Source: Acidimicrobiales bacterium | GTDB lineage: Bacteria > Actinomycetota > Acidimicrobiia > Acidimicrobiales > SZUA-35 | DNA length: 64,000 nucleotides | Reading direction: 5' to 3' | NCBI GenBank assembly: GCA_041394265.1 | Contig: JAWKIO010000005.1 | Coordinates: 1,116,001 to 1,180,000 of the forward strand | Part shown: positions 49,589 to 58,119 of the stretch, piece by piece | How positions within the stretch are numbered: position 1 is the first letter of the stretch | Layout: the number at the start of each line of letters is the position of its first letter | The notes under the pieces: model-generated | Databases searched by the model: none | Told to the model about the DNA's origin: nothing | The model's input: the letters and a program-made list of their open reading frames with translations, nothing else | Program-made: the position numbers and the translations under genes

Positions 49589-51853
49589 TCAGGTCGAGCG
49601 GCGGGCCGGCGCTCTCGCCCCCGGGGTCGAGACCGAGGGCGGCCGGGTCGTTGCGCCCCAGGCGGCCGGTTCGTTGGCCAGCTCGAAGGTGATCAGACGC
49701 GCACGACGGAGTTCGTCGCCGGTCACCCAGCTGCGGTGCAGGTAGGCGCCGTCCATCGAGGCGGCAACGACGTAGAGCGGCGCCGAGCCGGCCGTTCGAG
49801 GCTCGAAGCCCTCGGTGGCGATGACCAGCTGGTGGTCGCCAATCGTGATCCGGCTCCGCTCGAACGCCGGTGCGTTGAGCAGGAACAGGTTCTGTCCGGC
49901 AACGGGGAACAGACCGAGCGACGCCATCACGTACCACGAACTCAGCCCGCCCGAGTCGTCGTTGCCCGGAAGCCCACCGCGGCCGGTGGCGAACTGGAAC
50001 TGGAGGATCGAGTGGACGATCTCGGCGGTGCGATCGGGCCGGCCAACGTAGTGGTAGGCCCAGGGGGCTTCGATATCGGGCTCGTTGTTCAGGCCCTCGA
50101 ACCGGTCGAGCGCGTAGCCTTCCTCGAGCGCCTCGGCGAAGGGCGGATGGCCGAGCTGCTTCACGGGTTGGGCCCCGTAGCCGAAGAATGCGTCGAGCAG
50201 GTCGGCGAACGCCGATTCGCCGCCGGCCAACTCGATGCGGGCTGCCATGTCGTGCAGGAGACGGAACGAGTAGTTCCACCGCCCGCCCTCGTAGTAGGTC
50301 GAGTCGACGAGGAGTCCGGTGTCCGGGTCGAACGCATGAACCCATCGGGTCGCGAGCCCGTCGAGTTGCTCGGCGAGGACGGCATCATCGAGGGCTCGGG
50401 CGACTCGGGCCGTGCAGTGGTAGCCATACGCCAGATCGAGCGTGTGGCTGATGGGATGAGCGACGCCCTTGTCGAGGTACTCCTCGCCATACCCTCGCCG
50501 TAAGTCGGCGGTGAGGTGGACGAGCGCCCATTCCCAGTCGATGTCGTCGATCCCAGCGGCCAGCGCATCGGCGAAGAACGTGTGGGCGAGCGCGCTGGCC
50601 TGCCGGAAGAATCGGTCTGCGCCACGCGCCATGCGATAGCCGATCGGCAGGTTCCCCTCTTCGCTGCTGACCTGCAGGAGAGCGTGGAGCAGCGTCGACG
50701 CCCGCTCCGGAGCGATGAGGAGCAGCAGCGGCAACTGGGTCTTGTAAATGTCCCACATCGTGCAGATGTCGAAGACGAACGGGCCGTCGGCCGGCCAGAA
50801 GGGGCTCTCGTCGTCGGCGAAACACGGTTTGACGAACGAGTGATAGAGCGCGGTCGCAAAGATCGAACGCTGCTCGGACAAGCCGCCGTCGACGTGGATC
50901 CGGTCGAGGACGTCGCTCCACAGCGCACGGGTGGCGGCTTGTCGCTCGTCGAACGGCGTCACTTCGTCGGGTGCGTGACCCGTCCACACCGTGCTCTCCC
51001 GCGCTGCGGCCAGGTCGGCCCGCAGGTTCGCCTCGGCCTGCTCGACACCGCGGAGCGAGAACCCAATCCGGAGCTCGACCGTTGATCCCGGCGCAGCACG
51101 ACCACGGAACATCGATCCGAAAGGCCGCAGCGTCGTCTGTCGAATCGAGTCGAAGTCGAGCCGGCTCCCGCCCGACATCAGGCGTCGGTCGTACCACAGC
51201 GACTGCCGCCAGCCCGGGGCATCACATTCGATGTAGACCGCCAGCGGCACCCCCTCGACCACCACCTCGCCCCGAAGCGCGTTGGCCCCCACTGCCTGCA
51301 GCTTCGCTCGCATCGGGACGGTCTGGCCGTGTTCGATCTGGAGTCCACCGCTGGAGAAGTCGATGACGACCCTGGCGTCCGGCGCCTGCGGGAACGTGTA
51401 GCGGTGGATGGCGCTCTTCGGGCCGACGGTGAGCTCGCAGCGGATCCGCTTGCCGAGGGTCGCGGCGTAGTAGCCGGGGGAGGCCGCCTCTTCTTTCAGC
51501 GTCCACTGCTCGCCCAGCATGTCGAGCGGCTCGAGCATGGGCGTGACGCGGAAGTAGTTGTAGTACTTGCGGATGGCGCCGGTTCCCGACTGCTGGAAGT
51601 GGGTGAATCCTGACGCCAGCTGTCGATGGTGCAGTTCGGGCGGGATGCCCTCAGTGCTCTTGTCATAGAGCCCGTACCCGGTCGGGTAGGCGCCGGAGTA
51701 GGCGCAGGCCGAGACCATGCCGAGTGGTGCGGTCGCTCCGGGGTGAGTGTTGCCGACCTGCGGTTTGGGGAACCACCAGGTCGCGGCCAACCCCTCCGGC
51801 GGCGGCAGGTCGGTGACACCCGTGCCGATGAAGGGATCGACCGAGTCGATCAT
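49589..51853 (-). CDS. GH92 family glycosidase (alpha-mannosidase type)
   Basis: 754 aa. The opening VDPFIGTGVTDL and GNTHPGATAPLGMVSACAYS are the GH92 N-terminal pattern. GLPGNDDSGGLSSWYVMASL then GLFPVAG (~650-680) is diagnostic for the catalytic (alpha/alpha)6 domain. NEPDIEAPWAYHYVGRPD precedes it. GH92 enzymes are Ca2+-dependent exo-alpha-mannosidases and often secreted; here no signal peptide is visible, so it may act in the cytoplasm or be exported unusually. The Pro/Arg-rich tail (TRPPSVSTPGARAPARRST) is dispensable-looking. Precedes the GT4 gene by 40 nt. Confidence 0.9.
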   Translation of the reverse strand: MIDSVDPFIGTGVTDLPPPEGLAATWWFPKPQVGNTHPGATAPLGMVSACAYSGAYPTGYGLYDKSTEGIPPELHHRQLASGFTHFQQSGTGAIRKYYNYFRVTPMLEPLDMLGEQWTLKEEAASPGYYAATLGKRIRCELTVGPKSAIHRYTFPQAPDARVVIDFSSGGLQIEHGQTVPMRAKLQAVGANALRGEVVVEGVPLAVYIECDAPGWRQSLWYDRRLMSGGSRLDFDSIRQTTLRPFGSMFRGRAAPGSTVELRIGFSLRGVEQAEANLRADLAAARESTVWTGHAPDEVTPFDERQAATRALWSDVLDRIHVDGGLSEQRSIFATALYHSFVKPCFADDESPFWPADGPFVFDICTMWDIYKTQLPLLLLIAPERASTLLHALLQVSSEEGNLPIGYRMARGADRFFRQASALAHTFFADALAAGIDDIDWEWALVHLTADLRRGYGEEYLDKGVAHPISHTLDLAYGYHCTARVARALDDAVLAEQLDGLATRWVHAFDPDTGLLVDSTYYEGGRWNYSFRLLHDMAARIELAGGESAFADLLDAFFGYGAQPVKQLGHPPFAEALEEGYALDRFEGLNNEPDIEAPWAYHYVGRPDRTAEIVHSILQFQFATGRGGLPGNDDSGGLSSWYVMASLGLFPVAGQNLFLLNAPAFERSRITIGDHQLVIATEGFEPRTAGSAPLYVVAASMDGAYLHRSWVTGDELRRARLITFELANEPAAWGATTRPPSVSTPGARAPARRST

Positions 51854-51895
51854 CGACGGCGAGGATCACGTGGTGCGAGAAGGGTCACGGGTCCG

Positions 51896-51910
51896 AACGT
51901 ACGAGACGTT
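51896..51910. promoter_or_regulatory. Possible operator upstream of the GH92/GT4 operon
   Basis: AACGT-ACGAG-ACGTT, 5-bp inverted arms separated by 5 bp, ~43-57 bp upstream of the GH92 start codon. The AAACGT/ACGTTT style resembles LacI-family operators that control sugar genes, but no regulator gene is nearby. Confidence 0.25.
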
Positions 51911-51989
51911 TGTTCCCGGACTGTTTCCCGCCGATGAGCGGCGTGTGACGACGGTCTCCGAGGGCGCTACGCCACGCTCACAAAGACGT

Positions 51990-52757
51990 TCAGCTGATCA
52001 GATCGAACCGGACGCCACCGATCATCACCCAGGACTCGCCGCACTCGAGGGAGCGCTCCCTGGCCCGATCGATCACGTCGCCGACACGTCGGACTGCGAC
52101 CTCGCACGCTGCCAGCCCATCGCCCCGCTCATCGACCGGATGGGCGAAGCGGATGGTCGACCCATCGGCCTCGATGACGAAGGCCTCGGCGCCGGTTGGT
52201 GTGACACCCTCGACGACCGGTAGCTCGAGAATCTCCGACCATCGGGCGCTGACCGCAGCGGGATCGCTGCACTGCACCGTGGCGCCGACGATCGCCGTTG
52301 CGACGTCGGTGCGGATGGACGTACGCCAGTCAGGCCCCGCCGGGTGCCATTCGAGTTCGCCGACCTGGAGGTCGACCTCGAGGAAGGTGCCGCCCGTGTC
52401 GGCGGGATGCAGTTGCATATTGGTGAAGCCATCGCCGTTGAACTGGGCCACCACGCGAACACCGAGTGCGTCGACGCGTTGGCGGCGGGTGGGGTGATCG
52501 TCGGTCTGGAAGATCAGCATGTAGCCCCCGTCTCCACCGCGACGATGGAGGAATCGATCGGCCGTGATGCCCTCGACCAGCGGCGCAACGACTTCGAGGA
52601 ATTCCTCGCCCACCGGGATGACGGCGTTGTGCAGCTGGAGCGAACCGATTGCCGGGTCGTTGTAGCCGACGGCGAGATCGAAGACCGCACACAGGTCATC
52701 GACCACCTGATCGAGGTCTCGGGCGACGAGCGCCACCTGACGAAGGTGCAATGACAT
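51990..52757 (-). CDS. VOC/glyoxalase-like protein, two tandem units
   Basis: 255 aa. First unit: HLRQVALVARDLDQVVDDLC then AVFDLAVGYNDPAIG, IPVGEEFLEVVAPLVEGITA and GGDGGYMLIFQTDDH. Second unit: IVGATVQCSDPAAVSARWSE then ILELPVVEGVTP and FAHPVDERGDGLA. This is the Glyoxalase-like (PF13468-type) architecture. Encoded 3 nt after the crotonase stop, last in the crotonase/crotonase/VOC operon, suggesting a role in the same catabolic path. Confidence 0.85.
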   Translation of the reverse strand: MSLHLRQVALVARDLDQVVDDLCAVFDLAVGYNDPAIGSLQLHNAVIPVGEEFLEVVAPLVEGITADRFLHRRGGDGGYMLIFQTDDHPTRRQRVDALGVRVVAQFNGDGFTNMQLHPADTGGTFLEVDLQVGELEWHPAGPDWRTSIRTDVATAIVGATVQCSDPAAVSARWSEILELPVVEGVTPTGAEAFVIEADGSTIRFAHPVDERGDGLAACEVAVRRVGDVIDRARERSLECGESWVMIGGVRFDLIS

Positions 52758-52760
52758 GAC

Positions 52761-53543
52761 TCAGATCCCCTTGAACTCGGCGGGTCGTTTCTCGACGAAG
52801 GCAGCGAACGCCTCCTTGCAGTCCTGGCTCTGCGTGATCCGGGTGTGGTCCTCGGTTTCGAGCCGAATGAAGTCGGCGAAGCTCATCGACTCGGCAGCGA
52901 CGTAGTGCGCCTTCATCGCTCGGAGCGCGAGCGGTGCGCTGCCAGCGAGACGCTGCGCTCGTTCGAGAACAAACGGCAGCAACTCGTCGGGATCCAACAC
53001 CGAGTGCACCAGTCCGAGATCGAGCGCCTCGTCGGCGGTGAGCTTGCCGGGGAAGAACGACAGCTCCCGGGCGACACTGTTGCCGACGATGCGGGGCAGC
53101 ATCCATGGGATCCCCATGTCGCCGGCGACGGCCACGTCGAGGAACGCCGTGTTCAGCTTGGCGGTCCGGCTCACGTAGCGGAAGTCGCACGCCAAGGCGT
53201 AGCCCATCCCCGCTCCGGCGCAGGCGCCGTTGATGGCTGCGATCGTGACCTGCGGCATCTCGTGGAGCAGCACCGGCACCTGGAAGTACTCCGAGCGCAA
53301 TGTTTCGTCGCTCGCGCCCGAGGAGTAGTGGCGCAGGTCGGCCCCGGGACAGAACGCCGAGCCGTTGCCGGTCAGCACGAGGGCCATGACCGACGAGTCG
53401 GCGGCCACGGCCGACAGGGTCTCGTAGAGCTCGCGTGCCATCCGGTTGGTGATCCCGTTCAGATGCTCGGGACGGTTGAAGGCGACGGTCGCCACTCCCC
53501 CGTCCACGTTCAGTTGAACGGTCGCGTCGTCGGTCGAGCTCAT
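52761..53543 (-). CDS. Enoyl-CoA hydratase/isomerase family protein
   Basis: 260 aa from ATG 53543, overlapping the upstream crotonase stop by 4 nt (ATGA). Crotonase motifs: ATVAFNRPEHLNGITNRMAR, LVLTGNGSAFCPGADLRHYS, IAAINGACAGAGMGYALACD (oxyanion hole), and GDMGIPWMLPRIVGNSVARE where classical hydratases carry the second catalytic region. The classical catalytic Glu pair is not clearly present, so isomerase or other activity is possible. Extra N-terminal residues to 53849 are antisense noise. Confidence 0.88.
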   Translation of the reverse strand: MSSTDDATVQLNVDGGVATVAFNRPEHLNGITNRMARELYETLSAVAADSSVMALVLTGNGSAFCPGADLRHYSSGASDETLRSEYFQVPVLLHEMPQVTIAAINGACAGAGMGYALACDFRYVSRTAKLNTAFLDVAVAGDMGIPWMLPRIVGNSVARELSFFPGKLTADEALDLGLVHSVLDPDELLPFVLERAQRLAGSAPLALRAMKAHYVAAESMSFADFIRLETEDHTRITQSQDCKEAFAAFVEKRPAEFKGI

Positions 53544-54340
53544 TGGTCCCCCAGTCGGTCGAACTTCGGCGGTCGACGTTCGATCAGCGATGCCACACCT
53601 TCGGTCACGTCGGCGCGGTCCATCGCCTGCCATTGCACGATGTCGGCCTCTTCGAATGCAGCACGATGGTCCATGCCGAGATGGCGGTAGGCCAACCGTT
53701 TGGTGTCGGCCATCGACGCCGGCGACACGTTGGCGGTCAGGTCCTCGACGTAGGCGATGGCTTCGTCGAGCAGGCGATCGGCGGGGATGACCCGCTGCAC
53801 GAGGCCGATGCGGTGGGCTTCGTCGGCGTCGATCCGACGGGAGGACCACAGCAGGTCGAGGGCATCACCGACGCCCACGAGACGGGGCATCAGCCAGGTC
53901 ATGCCATGCTCGGCGATGAGGCCCCGCTTGGAGAAGACGGTCGTGAAGCTGGCTGCCGAAGAAGCGAAGCGCAGATCGCACTTGGCGGCGAGCACGAACC
54001 CGCCGCCGGCGGCCACGCCATTGACGGCAGCGATCACCGGCTTGGGCTGTTGGATCAGATAGCTGAACAGGCCATGCAATTCGTCGTCGCCGATCGCCGG
54101 TCGGCCCGACGAACCGGTCGACGCTGCCCCCGACAGCGCCGTGGCGTCGAGTCCGGCGCAGAAGCCGCGGCCCTCGCCGGTGATGATCAGCGCAGTGACG
54201 GCTCGGTTCGCCATGGCGTCGCGCACCGCCGTCTCCATCTCACCGAGCATCGAGTAGGTGAAGGCGTTCAGCGCGTCCGGTCGTCGCAGGGTGAGTACCG
54301 CCGTCGAGCCGGTCACGTCGAGCGAAACGTCTGCTGCCAT
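53540..54340 (-). CDS. Enoyl-CoA hydratase/isomerase family protein
   Basis: 266 aa from ATG 54340 (MAADVSLDVTGSTAVLTLRR); an in-frame ATG at 54382 would add 14 residues, neither with a strong ribosome site. Motifs: ALIITGEGRGFCAGLDATAL, IAAVNGVAAGGGFVLAAKCD, FSKRGLIAEHGMTWLMPRLV then GVGDALDLLWSSR. GLIAEHG has Glu near the canonical second catalytic position. First gene of the crotonase/crotonase/VOC operon; divergent from the CoA-transferase gene with 113 bp between. Confidence 0.88.
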   Translation of the reverse strand: MAADVSLDVTGSTAVLTLRRPDALNAFTYSMLGEMETAVRDAMANRAVTALIITGEGRGFCAGLDATALSGAASTGSSGRPAIGDDELHGLFSYLIQQPKPVIAAVNGVAAGGGFVLAAKCDLRFASSAASFTTVFSKRGLIAEHGMTWLMPRLVGVGDALDLLWSSRRIDADEAHRIGLVQRVIPADRLLDEAIAYVEDLTANVSPASMADTKRLAYRHLGMDHRAAFEEADIVQWQAMDRADVTEGVASLIERRPPKFDRLGDQ

Positions 54341-54453
54341 CCGGTCAGTCAACGGGACCGCGTCCACCTGCGTCAAAACCATCCGCGCCAAAGCTGGCGG
54401 GCCGAGCGCCAATCCTGCTAGCCAATGGTGCGAACCACGGGAGGTCCGACAAG

Positions 54454-55692
54454 ATGCCACACCAACCGGACGACCTGCTCCCGCTCGCCGATCTGGTGGT
54501 GCTGGACTTGACGGTGGCGCGCGCCGGACCCACCGCCGTCCGCCAACTCGCCGACTGGGGAGCCGATGTCATCCGCATCGAATCGCCCGGCATCGGCGTC
54601 GCCAACCAGACCACCCCGGACTACCTCAACCTCCATCGCAACAAGCGAAGCCTCGCCCTCGACCTGAAGTCGTCCGAGGGTCGTGCCGTGCTCCACCGGC
54701 TCGTCGGGCGGGCCGACATCCTGATGGAGAACATGCGGCCCACCGTGAAGTACAAGCTGGGCTTCGACTGGGACACTGTCACGGCGATCAACCCTCGTCT
54801 CATCATGGGATCGATCTCTGGCTTCGGCCAGACGGGGCCGTATGCCGAACGAGGAGGGGTCGACCAGATCGCTCAGGGCATGTCGGGGATGATGAGCGTG
54901 ACCGGACTTCCCGGCCAGGGACCAGTGCGGGCCGGGGCCGCGATCTCCGACATCGCCGCTGGTCTCCAGTTGGCCATCGGTGTGCTGGTCGCCGTGCACG
55001 AGCGGCAGCGCACCGGTGTCGGCCGCTGGGTGCACACGTCACTGCTCGAGTCGATGATCGGCATGCTCGACTTCCAGGCCGCCCGCTGGACCGTCGACCA
55101 CGAGATCCCGCCGCAGGCGGGCAACGACCACCCGACACTCCGCCCGATGGGCCTCTACCCGACCGCCGACGGCCACCTGAACGTCGCCGCCGCCTGGGGA
55201 CATCTGTGGTCAGCGTTCTGTCAGGTCATCGGCCGACCCGACCTTCCCGACGACGAGCGCTTTGCCACGCCCGCCGGGCGCAAACAGCACCATGACGAGC
55301 TGACCGAGATCATCGCCACGGCACTTGCGGCCCGCACCACCGCCGAATGGGTCGAGTTGCTGAACGAGGTCGGGGTGCCGGCCGGGCCCGTCAACGACCT
55401 CCAACAGACCTTCACTGATCCACAGGTGCAACACCTCGGTGTAGCCACACCCACCCATCACCCGGTGTCCGGCGACGTCGAGATCATCCGCAACGCCACC
55501 ACACTGGCTGGCGTCGCCGACGACATCAGGACACCGAGTCCGCTGGCCGGCGAACACAGCACCGAGATCCTCGCCCAGTTCGGCTTCGACAACGACGAGA
55601 CCAACGAACTGCTGGCCCTGGGCGTGATCGCCGACCGGCACCGCACCAATCGACAGGGCAACACGCACACGCCGACCAAGGGAACCCCATGA
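54454..55692 (+). CDS. CaiB/BaiF-type (family III) CoA-transferase
   Basis: 412 aa, ATG with GGGAGG 9 nt upstream. Family III signatures: LVVLDLTVARAGPTAVRQLA then DWGADVIRIESPG, YLNLHRNKRSLALDLKS, ADILMENMRPTV, GSISGFGQTGPYAERGGVDQ with IAQGMSGMMSVTG where the catalytic Asp is expected (Asp of GVDQ). The C-terminal domain has VGVPAGPVNDLQQTFTDPQV. Moves CoA between acyl groups, probably activating a substrate for the next gene's crotonase, with which it overlaps by 4 nt. Confidence 0.92.
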   Translation: MPHQPDDLLPLADLVVLDLTVARAGPTAVRQLADWGADVIRIESPGIGVANQTTPDYLNLHRNKRSLALDLKSSEGRAVLHRLVGRADILMENMRPTVKYKLGFDWDTVTAINPRLIMGSISGFGQTGPYAERGGVDQIAQGMSGMMSVTGLPGQGPVRAGAAISDIAAGLQLAIGVLVAVHERQRTGVGRWVHTSLLESMIGMLDFQAARWTVDHEIPPQAGNDHPTLRPMGLYPTADGHLNVAAAWGHLWSAFCQVIGRPDLPDDERFATPAGRKQHHDELTEIIATALAARTTAEWVELLNEVGVPAGPVNDLQQTFTDPQVQHLGVATPTHHPVSGDVEIIRNATTLAGVADDIRTPSPLAGEHSTEILAQFGFDNDETNELLALGVIADRHRTNRQGNTHTPTKGTP

Positions 55693-56489
55693 CGATCCAA
55701 CTCGACACCGACAAGATGCTCGCCGAGGTGCGCGATGGCATCGGCTGGATGACCTTCAACAATCCGGCCCGCCACAACGCCATGTCGGCCGAGATGAACC
55801 GGGCGATCCCCACGATCATCGGGGCCTTCGCCGACGACCCGTCGGTACGGGTCGTCGTGATGCGAGGGGCCGGTGGCCGGGCGTTCGTGTCGGGTGCCGA
55901 CATCTCCGAGTTCGGCGAGCGGCGGACCTCGGTCGACGCCCGCAAGGAATACGACGCGATCGCGGCCGAGGCGCAACGGGCGTTGACCAAGCTCGACAAG
56001 CCGCTCATCGCCATGATCGAGGGGTATTGCATGGGCGGCGGTGTCCTCACGGCGATGAAGGCCGATATCAGGATCGCGTCCGACAACTCCCAGTTCGCCG
56101 TCCCGGCGGCCAAGCTCGGTCTGGGCTACGGCTACGGCGGCGTCGAGGCACTCGTTGACCTGGTCGGCAAGGCGGTCGCCGCCGAGGTGCTCTTCACGGC
56201 CCGTCGCTACTCCGCCAGCGAAGCCGCTGGCATCGGGCTCATCAACCGATCCGTCCCGGCTGCAGAACTCGAGACGACGGTGGTCGACCTCGCCTCGGTG
56301 ATTGCCGGCAACGCCCCCATGACGATCCGTGCCATCAAGGCGGCAATCGGTGAAGTGGGCAAGGATCCGGACCGACGCGACCTCGTACGGGTGGCCGAGC
56401 TGACCGAGGCCTGCTTCCGGTCCGAGGACTATCGCGAGGGACAAGCGGCCTTCCTCGAGAAACGCACACCGAACTTCGCCGACCGCTGA
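55689..56489 (+). CDS. Enoyl-CoA hydratase/isomerase family protein
   Basis: 266 aa. Motifs: IGWMTFNNPARHNAMSAEMN, VVVMRGAGGRAFVSGADISE, IAMIEGYCMGGGVLTAMKAD (oxyanion hole), AKLGLGYGYGGVEALVDLVG. Translationally coupled to the CoA-transferase (ATGA overlap). The usual hydratase glutamates are not both evident. Third crotonase within 4 kb. Confidence 0.9.
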   Translation: MTIQLDTDKMLAEVRDGIGWMTFNNPARHNAMSAEMNRAIPTIIGAFADDPSVRVVVMRGAGGRAFVSGADISEFGERRTSVDARKEYDAIAAEAQRALTKLDKPLIAMIEGYCMGGGVLTAMKADIRIASDNSQFAVPAAKLGLGYGYGGVEALVDLVGKAVAAEVLFTARRYSASEAAGIGLINRSVPAAELETTVVDLASVIAGNAPMTIRAIKAAIGEVGKDPDRRDLVRVAELTEACFRSEDYREGQAAFLEKRTPNFADR

Positions 56490-56514
56490 CGCCCCGTTGT
56501 TCTAGGGTGATGCG

Positions 56515-56961
56515 ATGCGAACCCTGCTGCTCGTCCTCCATTTGATCGGTGTCGCTGCCTGGCTCGGCGGCAACTTCACGCAGATGGCGGTGATGCCCGG
56601 TCTCGATCGAGCCGGCGGGGTGGTGGCCGTGGCCTGGCACCAGGCTTCAGGCCGAATGGCGCAGATCTACTACTCGGTCGCCGGGACCGTCGTCTTCCTC
56701 ACCGGCGTCGGCCTCGTGCTCGACGGACCGTATGAGTTCTCTCACGCGTTCGTTTCCATCGGCTTCGCGGTCGTGATCATCGGTGGCGTGATGGGGGTCG
56801 CGTTCTTCGCACCGACGTCTCGAGCCGCCGTCGCGGCCCACGAGCACGGTGACGCCAGCGCCATCGGCAAGGTGCGCCAACGATTCGCCATCGGGGCCGC
56901 GATCGACACCGCCCTCGTGATCTTCACGGTCTACGCCATGGTCGCGAAGCTCGGCGTCTGA
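56515..56961 (+). CDS. Small integral membrane protein (DUF2269/CopD-like)
   Basis: 148 aa with four hydrophobic helices: LLLVLHLIGVAAWLGGNFTQ (His9 and W16/G18 motif HxxxxxxWLGG, typical of heme- or copper-associated DUF2269/CopD-like four-helix proteins), YYSVAGTVVFLTGVGLVLDG, FVSIGFAVVIIGGVMGVAFF and AIDTALVIFTVYAMVAKLG. Ends 7 nt before the next gene. Function uncertain. Confidence 0.7.
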   Translation: MRTLLLVLHLIGVAAWLGGNFTQMAVMPGLDRAGGVVAVAWHQASGRMAQIYYSVAGTVVFLTGVGLVLDGPYEFSHAFVSIGFAVVIIGGVMGVAFFAPTSRAAVAAHEHGDASAIGKVRQRFAIGAAIDTALVIFTVYAMVAKLGV

Positions 56962-56968
56962 CGAGGCG

Positions 56969-58036
56969 ATGATCCCTCCACTGAGCACGTCATACGCCGA
57001 CGCCAGAGCAGCGTTCCTCGAGGCTGCTGCGGCCGCTGGGGCCCGCATCGATACGTTTCCGCATCCGCTGGTCGGACTGGAGGGCGAACCCCTCTCGATC
57101 GACGTGGCCGAGGTGGGACCGGAAGAGACGGACAACGCCATCGTGGTGGTCTCGGGGACCCACGGCGTCGAGGGCTACCTCGGCTCGGCGCTCCAGCGCC
57201 ACCATCTCGAGACCTACGACCGTGACCGCACGGGCGGTCCGGTGCTCGTCTTCGTCCACGCGCTCAATCCCTACGGCTTCTCCTGGGTCCGCCGGGTCAA
57301 CGAGGACAACGTCGACCTGAACCGAAACTTCATCGACTGGGAACGACCGGCCCCGGCCAACGACGACTATCACGACCTGGCCCCCGCGCTGGTCCCGCCC
57401 TCGTGGAGCGAAGCCGATCAGGCGACGTCGTTCGAGACGTTGATGCGACAGCTCGAAGTCCTCGGACTCGAGCGTCTCCAGCAGATCATCTCGGGCGGCC
57501 AGTACGACCATCCAACGGGCGTCTTCTACGGCGGCACCGGGCCCACCTGGTCGAACCGATGGATGAGCGAGTTCATCGGGCATCGCCTGTCTGGCATGCG
57601 GCGAGTGGCGATCCTCGACCTGCACTCCGGACTCGGGCCCTGGGGCCATGGCGAGCTCATCAGTTCCGCTGCGCCCGGCGACCCGGCGCTCGACCGTCAG
57701 CGAGCGTGGTGGGACGACGTCACCTCACTGCACGATGGCACCAGCGTGTCGGCCGAACTCGCCGGCGAATGGCTCGGTGCGGTCACCGACCTCCGCCCCG
57801 ACACCGAGGTCACTGGCGTCGCCATCGAGTACGGCACGGTCGACCCCATCACCGTGCTGCAGGGTCTGCGGGCCGACGCCGTGCTCCACGCCAGCGGTGC
57901 GCCGTCCGCTCCCGAGGCGAAGACCATCCGGGATCAGGTTCGTGCGGCGTTCATCGACGACGACCCGGCCTGGCTCGAGGCGTGCTGGGCGCGCTACCTC
58001 CCGGTCGTCACGACTGCCGTCGAACGTCTGACCTGA
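56969..58036 (+). CDS. DUF2817 family M14-like metallopeptidase
   Basis: 355 aa. Carboxypeptidase-like zinc motifs: SGTHGVEGYLGSALQ (HxxE), NEDNVDLNRNFIDWE (N-R substrate motif), ILDLHSGLGPWGHGELI (second His), and IEYGTVDPITVLQ (catalytic Glu). The DUF2817 family resembles succinylglutamate desuccinylase/aspartoacylase folds. Cytoplasmic; the substrate is unknown. Start ATG 56969 follows the membrane protein gene closely. Confidence 0.87.
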   Translation: MIPPLSTSYADARAAFLEAAAAAGARIDTFPHPLVGLEGEPLSIDVAEVGPEETDNAIVVVSGTHGVEGYLGSALQRHHLETYDRDRTGGPVLVFVHALNPYGFSWVRRVNEDNVDLNRNFIDWERPAPANDDYHDLAPALVPPSWSEADQATSFETLMRQLEVLGLERLQQIISGGQYDHPTGVFYGGTGPTWSNRWMSEFIGHRLSGMRRVAILDLHSGLGPWGHGELISSAAPGDPALDRQRAWWDDVTSLHDGTSVSAELAGEWLGAVTDLRPDTEVTGVAIEYGTVDPITVLQGLRADAVLHASGAPSAPEAKTIRDQVRAAFIDDDPAWLEACWARYLPVVTTAVERLT

Positions 58037-58119
58037 GTACTCGCGAGGCGACCACGTCAGCTCCTCGGCCAGTCCGACCGGTGTGGCCCGGTGAGCGATG
58101 ACTGGCTACGTTGCCGTCG

